Origin: Hydrogenimonas urashimensis
Lineage (GTDB): Bacteria; Campylobacterota; Campylobacteria; Campylobacterales; Hydrogenimonadaceae
Reading direction: 5' to 3'
DNA length: 64,000 nucleotides
Assembly: GCF_016593255.1 (NCBI RefSeq)
Contig: NZ_AP023212.1
Coordinates: forward strand, 434,001-498,000
In this document: positions 1 through 9,804 of the stretch, piece by piece
Layout: every line of letters starts with the position of its first letter
Numbering within the stretch: the stretch's first letter is position 1
The notes under the pieces: generated by a model
Databases searched by the model: none
What the model saw: only the letters and a program-made list of their open reading frames with translations
What the model was told of the DNA's origin: nothing
Program-made: the position numbers and the translations under genes

Positions 1-1095
1 CAAGACCAAAAAAATATCGAAACAGTCGGCGAACTGGAGAGTTACAACCGATGGGATATCCGGGGCGCCCGCGCCGGCGTCGCCGGATCGATCCATTTTT
101 CCCGTCCCTGGAGTTACCTGATCTCAGGAACGCTCAATCACTGGAGCAAAACCTTCGACGAAAGGAATCAGGGGAAATACGACATTCTCGACTGCATGGT
201 GAGCATACCGTTATGGGGTGAATACGGACGCATTCAGCTGGGCAAGATGAAGGAGCCGGTCTCGATGGAGCGCGTGATGGGCATGGTCTTCGAACAGACG
301 ATGGAGCGCCCGATGCATCTGGACGCGCTTCTGCCGTCAAGAAACATCGGTATCGCGCTCCTTGATACCCTTTATGACGGTCGGCTGCGGTGGCGCATAG
401 GGATTTTCAACGACTGGATCGAGAGAGACGATAGCTCCTTTTTTGAAAACAACATTGTCTATGCGGGCCGTCTTACAGGGTTGCCCTACGAAGATGTGGG
501 CAAAAAGCAGCTTGTGCATATCGGCGGTTCTTTCCGCTACGAAGATGTCAAACGAGGAAGCGTCCGGTACGACGTGGGACCAGAAAACTGGTTCGTCGAC
601 TCCTGGCTCGATACGGGAGAGATACCCGCCGACGCCACACAAACCGCCAACCTGGAAATCACCTATCTGAATGGGCCGCTCTGGCTCGCGTCGGAATATA
701 CCGCCACGCGGGTCGATTCACCGAAGATGGACGATCCCTTCTTTTCGGGCTGGCATGTCACTTTCAACTATTTCCTTACGGGTGAATACCGCGGCTACAA
801 TTACCAAAGAGGCACCGTCCGGCGCATCATACCCCAGGAGAATTTTTTCGGCGGCGGATGGGGGGCGCTGGAACTTTCCCTCCGATACTCAACACTCGAC
901 CTCGACAGTAAAGAGGTTCACGGGGGAAAGATGCAGATCACCTCGGCCGGTTTCATCTGGCATCCTATGCGTGAGACACAGTTTCATATCCAGTTCAGCC
1001 ACGCGGAACTCGACAGTTTCAACCCAGCCAACTCCCGATCCACGGGAGGCAACGCCAACATCATCCAGCTGCGATGGCTTATCATCGTCGACTGA
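1..1095 (+). CDS. Outer-membrane porin, phosphate-selective OprO/OprP-like, 5' end missing
   Basis: The reading frame is open from the first base of the window, so the gene begins upstream and only its last 364 codons are seen. The translated part has the alternating aromatic/polar pattern of a beta barrel, with a conserved-looking stretch IQLGKMKEPVSMERVMG near residue 80 and many Trp/Tyr residues. This resembles the phosphate-selective porin O/P family, which forms anion-permeable trimers in the outer membrane. The internal ATG at 196 is not a real start because the upstream codons continue the same barrel sequence. It converges on gdhA with a 27-base gap. Family assignment is by pattern, so a general porin is also possible. 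Confidence 0.75.
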   Translation, partial: QDQKNIETVGELESYNRWDIRGARAGVAGSIHFSRPWSYLISGTLNHWSKTFDERNQGKYDILDCMVSIPLWGEYGRIQLGKMKEPVSMERVMGMVFEQTMERPMHLDALLPSRNIGIALLDTLYDGRLRWRIGIFNDWIERDDSSFFENNIVYAGRLTGLPYEDVGKKQLVHIGGSFRYEDVKRGSVRYDVGPENWFVDSWLDTGEIPADATQTANLEITYLNGPLWLASEYTATRVDSPKMDDPFFSGWHVTFNYFLTGEYRGYNYQRGTVRRIIPQENFFGGGWGALELSLRYSTLDLDSKEVHGGKMQITSAGFIWHPMRETQFHIQFSHAELDSFNPANSRSTGGNANIIQLRWLIIVD

Positions 1096-1122
1096 GCCGA
1101 CGTCTGTTTTTCGCTTGTGCGC

Positions 1123-2517
1123 CTAAATCCCTTCGGCGATCATCGCGTCGGCGACACGCTTGAATCCGGCGATGTTCGCGCCATCGACATAATTGCCTTT
1201 CACGCCATACTCTTCGGCCGTTTGGGCCACATTGGTACAGATATGCTCCATGATGGTTTTGAGCTCCGCATCCACCTTTTCGAAACTCCACCGCATCATC
1301 TGGGCATTCTGGCTCATCTCAAGGGCGCTGACGGCCACACCGCCGGCATTGGCCGCCTTCGCGGGTCCGAAACAGATGCCGCTTTTTTGGAAATAGTGGA
1401 TGGCCTCCGGAGTCGAGGGCATGTTCGCCCCTTCGGTAACGCTGACGCAGCCGTTTTTGACCAGCGCCTTGGCGTCCGTTTCGGTCAGTTCGTTCTGTGT
1501 GGCGCACGGAAAGGCGGCGTAACACGGGATATGCCAGGCGGCATGGCCCCCTTTGGGATAATCGGATACCGGAATATATTTCGCTTCCGGATGCTTTTTT
1601 GAGTACTCTTGCAGCGACACTCTTTTGACGAATTTCAACTCCTTGAGCAGCTCCAGGTCCACGCCCCTTGGATCGTAAACGGTCCCTTTCGAATCGGAGC
1701 ATGTCACCGGCAATGCCCCGAGTTGGTAAAGCTTCTCGATGGCATGCAGTGCCACGTTTCCCGAACCGCTGACGGTACAGACTTTCTCTTTAAGAGGCTC
1801 TTTGTTCTCGATTTCGAGCATCTTTTCGGTGAAATAGACAACCCCGTACCCGGTCGCTTCCGGGCGCATCAGGGACCCGCCGAAGAAGAAAGGCTTTCCG
1901 GTCAGTACGCCTTCATAGGCGGATGTGATCTTTTTGTATTCGCCGAAAAGATAACCGATCTCCCGTGCCCCGACACCGATGTCGCCTGCCGGCACGTCGA
2001 TACGGGGTCCGATATATTTGTGAAGTTCGCGCATGAAAGCCGAACAGAAGCTCATCACTTCGAAATCGGTTTTCCCTTTCGGGTCGAAATCGCTGCCCCC
2101 TTTGGCGCCGCCGATGGGCAGTCCTGTCAGGGCATTTTTGAGTATCTGTTCGAATCCCAGGAATTTGAGAACCCCTTCGTTGACGGTGGGATGGAAGCGC
2201 AAGCCGCCTTTATAGGGGCCCAGGGCATTGTTGAACTGGACGCGATAGCCGGTGTTGACCTGGATTTTGTTGTTTCTGTCAAGCCACTCCACTTTGAATT
2301 TGAAGATTCTATCAGGAACGACGAGACGTTGCACGATGGCATTTGCCTGATATTTCGGGTCGGAGAGATAGAGCGGCGCGATGGAAAGCAGCACCTCCTC
2401 CATCGCCTGGAAAAAAACATCATCCTCTTTACAGTTGGGATTTCTCAGACTTTTGATATATTCTCTTGCTTTCTCCAGCTCTTTTTCGTCCATACGGATC
2501 GCTTTGCCTTTACTCAT
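1123..2517 (-). CDS. gdhA: NADP-type glutamate dehydrogenase
   Basis: Cytosolic enzyme that reductively aminates 2-oxoglutarate with ammonia to give glutamate. The 464 residues match the hexameric bacterial GdhA class of about 450 residues. Visible motifs are the substrate-binding stretch GPYKGGLRFHP, the catalytic-lysine motif LPIGGAKGGSDFDPKGK, the Rossmann stretch TVSGSGNVALHA, and the C-terminal ANAGGVAVSALEMSQN signature. The start ATG is preceded by AAGGAAC at good spacing, and a TATAAT box lies upstream at 2546-2551. It is transcribed alone, with an unknown small secreted protein gene upstream on the same strand. It likely serves ammonium assimilation. Identification is very secure; cofactor choice (NADP) is inferred from family resemblance. 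Confidence 0.96.
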   Translation of the reverse strand: MSKGKAIRMDEKELEKAREYIKSLRNPNCKEDDVFFQAMEEVLLSIAPLYLSDPKYQANAIVQRLVVPDRIFKFKVEWLDRNNKIQVNTGYRVQFNNALGPYKGGLRFHPTVNEGVLKFLGFEQILKNALTGLPIGGAKGGSDFDPKGKTDFEVMSFCSAFMRELHKYIGPRIDVPAGDIGVGAREIGYLFGEYKKITSAYEGVLTGKPFFFGGSLMRPEATGYGVVYFTEKMLEIENKEPLKEKVCTVSGSGNVALHAIEKLYQLGALPVTCSDSKGTVYDPRGVDLELLKELKFVKRVSLQEYSKKHPEAKYIPVSDYPKGGHAAWHIPCYAAFPCATQNELTETDAKALVKNGCVSVTEGANMPSTPEAIHYFQKSGICFGPAKAANAGGVAVSALEMSQNAQMMRWSFEKVDAELKTIMEHICTNVAQTAEEYGVKGNYVDGANIAGFKRVADAMIAEGI

Positions 2518-2545
2518 ATCGTTCCTTTATCACACTATTTTTTCG

Positions 2546-2551
2546 ATTATA
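2546..2551 (-). promoter_or_regulatory. Predicted -10 box for gdhA
   Basis: A perfect TATAAT (minus strand) preceded by the T-rich run AAAATTTTGT sits 29 bases upstream of the gdhA ATG. It fits the sigma70 promoter style of Campylobacterota, which often lack a clear -35 box. Confidence 0.6.
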
Positions 2552-2801
2552 ACAAAATTTTGTTTTATAAACCGATGTTATGCGATACCATCGTTGTTAA
2601 AGTAAAAAATGCGCAGCGACAGGAAACGACCGACGTTGTGCGAATGCCCTCAGACATCCTTATTGAGCGGTGATGAATTCACGCCTTCGGTATTAAAAGG
2701 AACGCCCGCGCCAACGTCGCCCAAAAGAGCGGAGATAGCCGGAAATTGGCGAAGATTTTTATACTTTCCGTTTTACACCCTCTTTTGGATTCAAAAAAAA
2801 A
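2552..2801. other. Intergenic stretch with no recognised gene
   Basis: About 250 bases between the gdhA promoter and the end of the next gene. A plus-strand frame from 2609 is open but has no good ribosome-binding site, runs antisense into the neighbouring gene and has no recognisable protein features. I see no convincing RNA gene or terminator here. Confidence 0.4.
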
Positions 2802-3224
2802 TCAATGCACGAACGTGGAGCAATCCTTTTCCGCCACGTCGAAACGGAAGAGAGGTTTTTTGCTCGCTGCGGAGATATAGCGATAGGAGATGACGATTCC
2901 GCTTTTCAAAAAGCGTTGAGAGGTGCTACATACGCCGGCCATGACATTGCGCCGCATCCTCTCTTTTCCCTCTTTGATGATCTGATCGTCGCTTTTGGGG
3001 CCCGCATCGATTTCGAATGTATAGATTAGCATAACACCGTCGGCATCGATACCTGTGAGCCTGGTAAAGGGGTCGACCCGCTTTGGCAGCTCTTTCGAAA
3101 GCTCATGTGCCGCTGCTTTGACAACATTTTGATTCTGAAGGCGTATCTTTTCTGCCAATTCATCGGCCATGAGCAGTGTCGAAAGCATAGCCAGAGTTGT
3201 CAGCCAACCGAAGACGTTTTTCAT
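2802..3224 (-). CDS. Small secreted protein of unknown function
   Basis: A 140-residue protein beginning MKNVFGWLTTLAML, a typical signal peptide (Lys then a hydrophobic run ending near LLMADE), so it is probably periplasmic. The mature part is mixed alpha/beta with two cysteines, in AGVCSTS and AEKDCST, that could form a disulfide. The start was chosen at 3224 because AAGGAG lies just upstream; the longer upstream frame has no signal peptide and runs through the promoter. A TATAAT box at 3255-3260 supports a separate transcript. I do not recognise the family. Its 'MRRNVMAGVCS...YRY' core suggests a small conserved periplasmic domain, but no function can be claimed. Confidence 0.75.
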   Translation of the reverse strand: MKNVFGWLTTLAMLSTLLMADELAEKIRLQNQNVVKAAAHELSKELPKRVDPFTRLTGIDADGVMLIYTFEIDAGPKSDDQIIKEGKERMRRNVMAGVCSTSQRFLKSGIVISYRYISAASKKPLFRFDVAEKDCSTFVH

Positions 3225-3254
3225 GGGTTTCTCTCCTTGAACGGAAGTTTGGCG

Positions 3255-3260
3255 ATTATA
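3255..3260 (-). promoter_or_regulatory. Predicted -10 box for the small secreted protein gene
   Basis: A perfect TATAAT on the minus strand, 31 bases upstream of the chosen ATG at 3224. Its position between that ATG and the longer frame's start supports the shorter protein. Confidence 0.55.
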
Positions 3261-3349
3261 ACATAGTGTCGATTCACAACCGACCCACAATCTATTGCGA
3301 CAATACAGTTGAAGCCATCCGATATGGAGTGCATGCATAAGGAGAGAAG

Positions 3350-3706
3350 ATGTGGGGCAATGCCGTTATGTTACTGGTGGGCACCGCCATCGCAGGAACC
3401 TTTGTCGTCACGAAAATGGCGAAAAAACACGAAGGAATCCGGTATGGGAAGGTGTTCGATTGCACAATGCGTCTTGAAACTTTCCTTCATAAACATCTTA
3501 ACGCCCAAGGACGCGGTCTTCATGCGAAAATCAACAATGTCATCGACAGACTTGACACAACTGACGTGGATATTCTCAGGCAAATCGCGGCCGCAAGGGA
3601 GCACTTGCTGCAGGGTAGCGATTGTAAAATCGATCCCAACGCTTTCGACAGGCTTTGCAAATCGATCCGAAAACGATTGAAAGAGACCTACGGGGCATCG
3701 GTTTAG
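3350..3706 (+). CDS. Small membrane-anchored protein of unknown function
   Basis: A 118-residue protein with one N-terminal hydrophobic segment (residues 2-20) followed by a basic, helical soluble part rich in Lys, Arg and Leu. The start ATG has a strong AAGGAG site eight bases upstream. It is divergent from the small secreted protein gene and converges on pgi. The single anchor and short cytosolic or periplasmic helix bundle give no family clue. Coding status rests on the ribosome-binding site, the membrane segment and normal codon use. Confidence 0.6.
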   Translation: MWGNAVMLLVGTAIAGTFVVTKMAKKHEGIRYGKVFDCTMRLETFLHKHLNAQGRGLHAKINNVIDRLDTTDVDILRQIAAAREHLLQGSDCKIDPNAFDRLCKSIRKRLKETYGASV

Positions 3707-3728
3707 CCGATGCTCCTTTTACGGTGGT

Positions 3729-5453
<1,725 letters not shown>

Positions 5454-7373
5454 TTACACCAGCTTGAAAAAGCAGACACCCAGCGGCGGGAGGCGAAGCT
5501 GCAGCGAATATTTACGGCCGTGACACTCGATCTGCTCCGTTTCGATCGGATGCGGATTGGTGATGTCCCACCCCTCGTAGTGCCGGTACTGGGAATTGAA
5601 GATCTCCTGCCACCGTCCCGGTATCGGTATGCCGATCCGATAGTGGTTATAGACGGTGTCGGCGAAGTTGCAGACCACCAGGATCGTCTCCTCTTCGATG
5701 TCGCTCTTTCGAAGAAACGCCAGGACATTGTGCTGGTAATCGGTATCGTCGATCCACTCGAAACCGGCGTGTTTTTCGTCATAAAGATGAAGGGCCCGTT
5801 CGCTTTTGTAGAGGGCGTTGAGATCGCTCACGAGTCGCTGTATGCCCCGATGGCACGGGTTTTCGAGCAGGTGCCAGTCGAGGCTCTGCTTGTAGTTCCA
5901 CTCGGCCCACTGGGCGAACTCGCCCCCCATGAAGAGCAGCTTCTTGCCAGGATGGGCCGTCATATAGGCAAAAAGCGCCCTGAGGTTGGCGTATTTCTGG
6001 TTGTCGTCTCCTGGCATTTTGCGGATGAGCGAGCCTTTCATATGCACCACTTCGTCGTGGCTGAGGGGAAGAACGAAGTTTTCGTCGAAGGCATACCACA
6101 TGCTGAAAGTGATCTGATGGTGATGGTGCTGCCGGTAGATGGGGTCGAGTTTGAAATATTTGAGGGTGTCGTGCATCCATCCCATGTTCCATTTGAAACC
6201 GAAACCCAGGCCGCCGGCATAGACGGGTCTGGTCACCATCGGATAGGCGGTCGACTCCTCCGCCACCATGATGATATCCCCGTGTTCGCCGTAGACCGTT
6301 TCGTTGAGCTGCTTGAGAAATTCGATCGCTTCGAGGTTTTCATTGCCGCCGTATTTGTTGGGTATCCACTCTCCCTCGTTTCTGGCGTAATCGAGATAGA
6401 GCATGGAGGCGACGGCATCGACACGTATGCCGTCGATATGGTATTTTTCGAGCCAATACATGGCGCTGGAGATCAAAAAGGCTCTCACTTCGTTGCGGCC
6501 GTAGTTGAAGATGGCACTCTTCCATTCAGGGTGGTATCCCAGCCGGGGATCCATATGTTCGTAGAGGCAGGTGCCATCGAAATTGATCAGACCGTGCCCG
6601 TCGGTGACGAAATGCGACGGTACCCAGTCCATGATGACCCCGATGCCGTGTTGGTGCAGGATGTCGACAAACTGCATGAACTCCTGGGGTGTGCCGTAGC
6701 GCGCAGTCGGGGCGAAATAGCCCGTCACCTGGTACCCCCAGGAACCTTCGAAGGGGTGTTCTGTGATCGGCATGATCTCCACATGGGTGTAGTTCATATC
6801 GACGAGATAGCGCGCGAGCTCCTCAGCGGCCTCGATGTAGGTGAGGGGACGGTTGCCCTCTTCGACCTTCCGCCGCCACGACCCAAGATGCACTTCGTAG
6901 ATACAGATGGGCTTGTCATGGGCGTTTTTCTCTTTGCGCAGATCCATCCAGCTCTCGTCGTTCCACCGATAGTCCTCTATTTCCCAGATACGGGAGGCAG
7001 AGTTCGGCGGTTTTTCGGCATATTTGGCGTAGGGATCGGCTTTTTCGAAGGTTCTGCCGTCCATCTTCGAGACAATATGGTATTTGTAGGTTTCTCCGAT
7101 TCCGACGTTGTCGATGAAACCCTCCCAGATGCCCGACTCATCCTCCCGCAGTTTCAGGGGATGGGCGGCGGCGTCATAGCCGTTGAAATCCCCGATGACG
7201 CTGACCATCGCGGCATTGGGCGCCCAGACGGCGAAATAGACGCCGGGCACACCCTCTCTCTCCATAAAGTGGGAACCGAATTTGTCGTAGAGTTTGACAT
7301 GGGTGCCCTCCTTAAAGAGATAGATATCCATCTCGCTCAATCGCGTGACGTCGTAGTGTATTGCATGTTTCAT
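5454..7373 (-). CDS. glgB: 1,4-alpha-glucan branching enzyme
   Basis: Transfers alpha-1,4 glucan segments to alpha-1,6 positions during glycogen synthesis in the cytosol. The 639 residues show an N-terminal CBM48/E-set domain (about 25-115, YFAVWAPNAAMVSVIGDFNG) and a GH13 barrel with the expected motifs: DWVPSHF, GIRVDAVASMLYLDY (nucleophile Asp), MVAEESTAYP (acid/base Glu) and LPLSHDEV. It is shorter than the 728-residue E. coli enzyme because it lacks the extra N-terminal module, which is common. AAGGAG precedes the ATG. It lies between glgA and pgi in the same direction with 69-base gaps on both sides. Confidence 0.96.
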   Translation of the reverse strand: MKHAIHYDVTRLSEMDIYLFKEGTHVKLYDKFGSHFMEREGVPGVYFAVWAPNAAMVSVIGDFNGYDAAAHPLKLREDESGIWEGFIDNVGIGETYKYHIVSKMDGRTFEKADPYAKYAEKPPNSASRIWEIEDYRWNDESWMDLRKEKNAHDKPICIYEVHLGSWRRKVEEGNRPLTYIEAAEELARYLVDMNYTHVEIMPITEHPFEGSWGYQVTGYFAPTARYGTPQEFMQFVDILHQHGIGVIMDWVPSHFVTDGHGLINFDGTCLYEHMDPRLGYHPEWKSAIFNYGRNEVRAFLISSAMYWLEKYHIDGIRVDAVASMLYLDYARNEGEWIPNKYGGNENLEAIEFLKQLNETVYGEHGDIIMVAEESTAYPMVTRPVYAGGLGFGFKWNMGWMHDTLKYFKLDPIYRQHHHHQITFSMWYAFDENFVLPLSHDEVVHMKGSLIRKMPGDDNQKYANLRALFAYMTAHPGKKLLFMGGEFAQWAEWNYKQSLDWHLLENPCHRGIQRLVSDLNALYKSERALHLYDEKHAGFEWIDDTDYQHNVLAFLRKSDIEEETILVVCNFADTVYNHYRIGIPIPGRWQEIFNSQYRHYEGWDITNPHPIETEQIECHGRKYSLQLRLPPLGVCFFKLV

Positions 7374-7442
7374 CCTCTTTCTCCTTGCTTGGATGGCTTT
7401 CGCCGGAAATCTTCTTCCAGCCCGGGTGCCTCTCTCTTCATG

Positions 7443-8930
7443 TCACCGATAGTCCGCTACCCGCCGCGCATAGAGCGTGTGATAGTAGAGATCTTCATAC
7501 TGTTTTGCCGCACGTTCCCAGTCGAACCGTGCCTGCATCGCCGTGCGCTGCATGATCGTGTAGGCGTCTCTGTCGTACCGGTAGGTGTCGGCCGCCCACT
7601 TCACCGTATGGTAGAGGGCATCGTTGGTCGCCCAGTCGAATTTGAATCCGTTGCCCGTTTTGGTCGCCGGATCGTAGTTCTGGATCGTGTCGTCCAGTCC
7701 CCCGGTGGCACGGACGATCGGCAGTGTGCCGTACCGCAGGGAGTAGATCTGGTTGAGCCCGCAGGGTTCGAACAAAGAAGGCATCAAAAAGAGATCGCTT
7801 CCCGCTTCGATGATGTGGGCCAGTTTGTTGGAGTAGCCGACATGGCATGCGAAACGGTCGGGATAGCGACGGGCGATGTCGCTGAAGAAGCCTTCGGCCC
7901 ACTTCTCCCCTGTCCCCAGCATGACCATCTGCAGGTTCAGATGCAACAATCCTTCGATCGTGCCGGCGATGAGTCCTATCCCCTTCTGTTCGGCGAATCG
8001 TCCGACAAACCCGATAAGGGGGACATCGTCCCAGACAGGGAGGTTGAAACGCTCCTGCATGTCGGCTTTGCAGAGCGCCTTGCCGCTCATATCGTCCAGA
8101 TCGTACCGTTTGGCGATATAGGGGTCGATATCCGGGCTCCACTCCTCGTAATCGACTCCGTTGAGAATGCCGTAGAGTTTGTGCGCATGCGCCCGGATAT
8201 GGCCGTCGAGGCCGAACCCGAACTCGGGCGTGCGTATTTCGTGGGCATATTTTCGGCTGACGGTCGTGACGGCATCGGCATGGGCGATGCCCCCTTTGAG
8301 AATGTTGACACCGTCCATCGCTTCGAGCTCGTGGGGATTGAAGTGTTCCCAGCCCACCTCCATCACGTCCATCACGCCTTTGAAAAACTGTCCCTGGTGC
8401 TGCAGATTGTGAATGGTCAGAACCGTAGCGGCATTCCTGAACTCATCGTCGAAGGCGAAACGGGTGTTTCTCAAAACCGGCTGGGCTGCCGTATGCCAGT
8501 CGTGGGCGTGGATGATGTCGGGCCTGAACGCGAGTTTCTTACAGAGCTGAAAGGCGGCTTTGCTCAAAAAGATGAAACGGTTGTCGTTGTCGGGATAGCT
8601 GAATCCGTTCTCGTCGGCGTAGAGGCCTGAGCGTCCGAAGAACCGCTCGAAATCGATGAAATAGACCGGTACGTCGCTGCCGGGCAGCGTATCCTTGTAG
8701 ACGCCGGCCCACAGCTCCCCCATCGCCCCCATCGGCACTCCAAGCGGTCCGGGAACATGCTCCAGCTTGCTCTTGTCGATCGAGTAGTAACGTGGCATGA
8801 CGACGATGACGTTGTGTCCCAGTCTCGCGAGCGCTTTGGGCAGCGCTCCCGCCACATCGGCCAGCCCGCCCGTCTTGGCGAAAGGGACAACTTCGGAGGC
8901 GGTGAAAAGTATGTTCAGCGCTTGATTCAT
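7443..8930 (-). CDS. glgA: Glycogen synthase, first copy (GT5)
   Basis: Elongates alpha-1,4 glucan from an NDP-glucose donor, normally ADP-glucose. The 495 residues have both GT5 Rossmann lobes: an N-terminal donor-binding KTGGLADVAGALPKAL motif at about 20-35 and a C-terminal PSLFEPCGLNQIYSLRYGT motif containing the catalytic E-x7-E region. The ATG has AAAGGAA upstream. It lies 34 bases after the glucokinase gene and 69 before glgB. A second, divergent glycogen synthase is encoded less than 1 kb upstream in the same run. Bacteria with two GlgA proteins may use them for different primers or donors; that is inference here. Confidence 0.95.
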   Translation of the reverse strand: MNQALNILFTASEVVPFAKTGGLADVAGALPKALARLGHNVIVVMPRYYSIDKSKLEHVPGPLGVPMGAMGELWAGVYKDTLPGSDVPVYFIDFERFFGRSGLYADENGFSYPDNDNRFIFLSKAAFQLCKKLAFRPDIIHAHDWHTAAQPVLRNTRFAFDDEFRNAATVLTIHNLQHQGQFFKGVMDVMEVGWEHFNPHELEAMDGVNILKGGIAHADAVTTVSRKYAHEIRTPEFGFGLDGHIRAHAHKLYGILNGVDYEEWSPDIDPYIAKRYDLDDMSGKALCKADMQERFNLPVWDDVPLIGFVGRFAEQKGIGLIAGTIEGLLHLNLQMVMLGTGEKWAEGFFSDIARRYPDRFACHVGYSNKLAHIIEAGSDLFLMPSLFEPCGLNQIYSLRYGTLPIVRATGGLDDTIQNYDPATKTGNGFKFDWATNDALYHTVKWAADTYRYDRDAYTIMQRTAMQARFDWERAAKQYEDLYYHTLYARRVADYR

Positions 8931-8964
8931 TTCATTCCTTTAAAAGTTTACTCCTGTACTCTTA

Positions 8965-9804
8965 TTACATTGTATCCAACAACAGCTTCGCTCCTTCCAA
9001 AGAGGCGTTTTCAATACGGGTCATCTCTATGTTGAGACCATCGCACGACGTTAAGAGCGCAAACTCGGTTATTTTCTTTCTGACAATCGGCAGAAGAAAA
9101 GGGTTGTGCGATACGACGCCGCCGCCTAGAACGAGAATCTTCGGATTGAGCAGAGTGACAAGTGTCGCCGACGCGTGCAGAAGCGCCTCGATATAGTGGA
9201 TTGCGACCTGACGGCAGGAATCGTCCTTTGCATGATAGAACCTCTTCAAATCGGGCGAGCCGTCGCATCCGAAGTGGCGCATCCACTTGCCGATGCCGGC
9301 GCCGGAAGCGTAAAGTTCAAGACAGTTATCCTTTCCGCATCCGCAGGCAAACGGCGCTTTACGGTAAGGAACATGCCCGATCTCCCCTGCGAGGCTGCGG
9401 AATCCATGGCATATCTCGCCCCGCTCCACGATGCCGCTTCCTAGGCCGGTGCCCGAATAGAGGGCCACGAGGTGCCCCTCCTTCCAGTAGACCGATTCGG
9501 CCAGCGCGGCGCAGTTGAGATCGTTCTCTATCCGCAGGGGGATGCCGTAGGCGGTTTCGAAGTAGTCCCGCAAATCCGGCCTTCTGACCTCTATGTTCGG
9601 TGCCGAGAGGATCACCCCATCATGCACCTGTCCGGCAAAAGAGACGGCGACGGCATCGATGCCGGGATGGCTTTTGAGCATCGACTCGATGAAGAGGGAG
9701 ATCTCCGTCTTTTTGCTGGGAAGGATTCCGCAAGTTTCTCTGCCTTCCCCGACCAGTTCGTACCGAAGATGCGTGCCCCCGATGTCGATCGCAAGCCGGC
9801 TCAT
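8965..9804 (-). CDS. ROK-family glucokinase
   Basis: Probable ATP-dependent sugar kinase making glucose-6-P. The 279 residues start MSRLAIDIGGTHLRYEL, the ROK phosphate-binding signature, and carry the catalytic Asp in ENDLNCAALAE, the EIGHVPY motif and the zinc-binding CGCGKDNC motif typical of kinases rather than ROK repressors; there is no helix-turn-helix domain. The start overlaps the stop of the second glycogen synthase gene as ATGA, with GGAG upstream, which implies translational coupling. Its place in a glycogen operon suggests it rescues free glucose released by the GH57 enzyme. The exact sugar (glucose, or another hexose) is inferred. Confidence 0.85.
   Translation of the reverse strand: MSRLAIDIGGTHLRYELVGEGRETCGILPSKKTEISLFIESMLKSHPGIDAVAVSFAGQVHDGVILSAPNIEVRRPDLRDYFETAYGIPLRIENDLNCAALAESVYWKEGHLVALYSGTGLGSGIVERGEICHGFRSLAGEIGHVPYRKAPFACGCGKDNCLELYASGAGIGKWMRHFGCDGSPDLKRFYHAKDDSCRQVAIHYIEALLHASATLVTLLNPKILVLGGGVVSHNPFLLPIVRKKITEFALLTSCDGLNIEMTRIENASLEGAKLLLDTM

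Noticed and set aside
2609-2893. Plus-strand open frame of 94 codons in the gap after gdhA
   Set aside because: No ribosome-binding site, no protein features, and its end is antisense to the small secreted protein gene.
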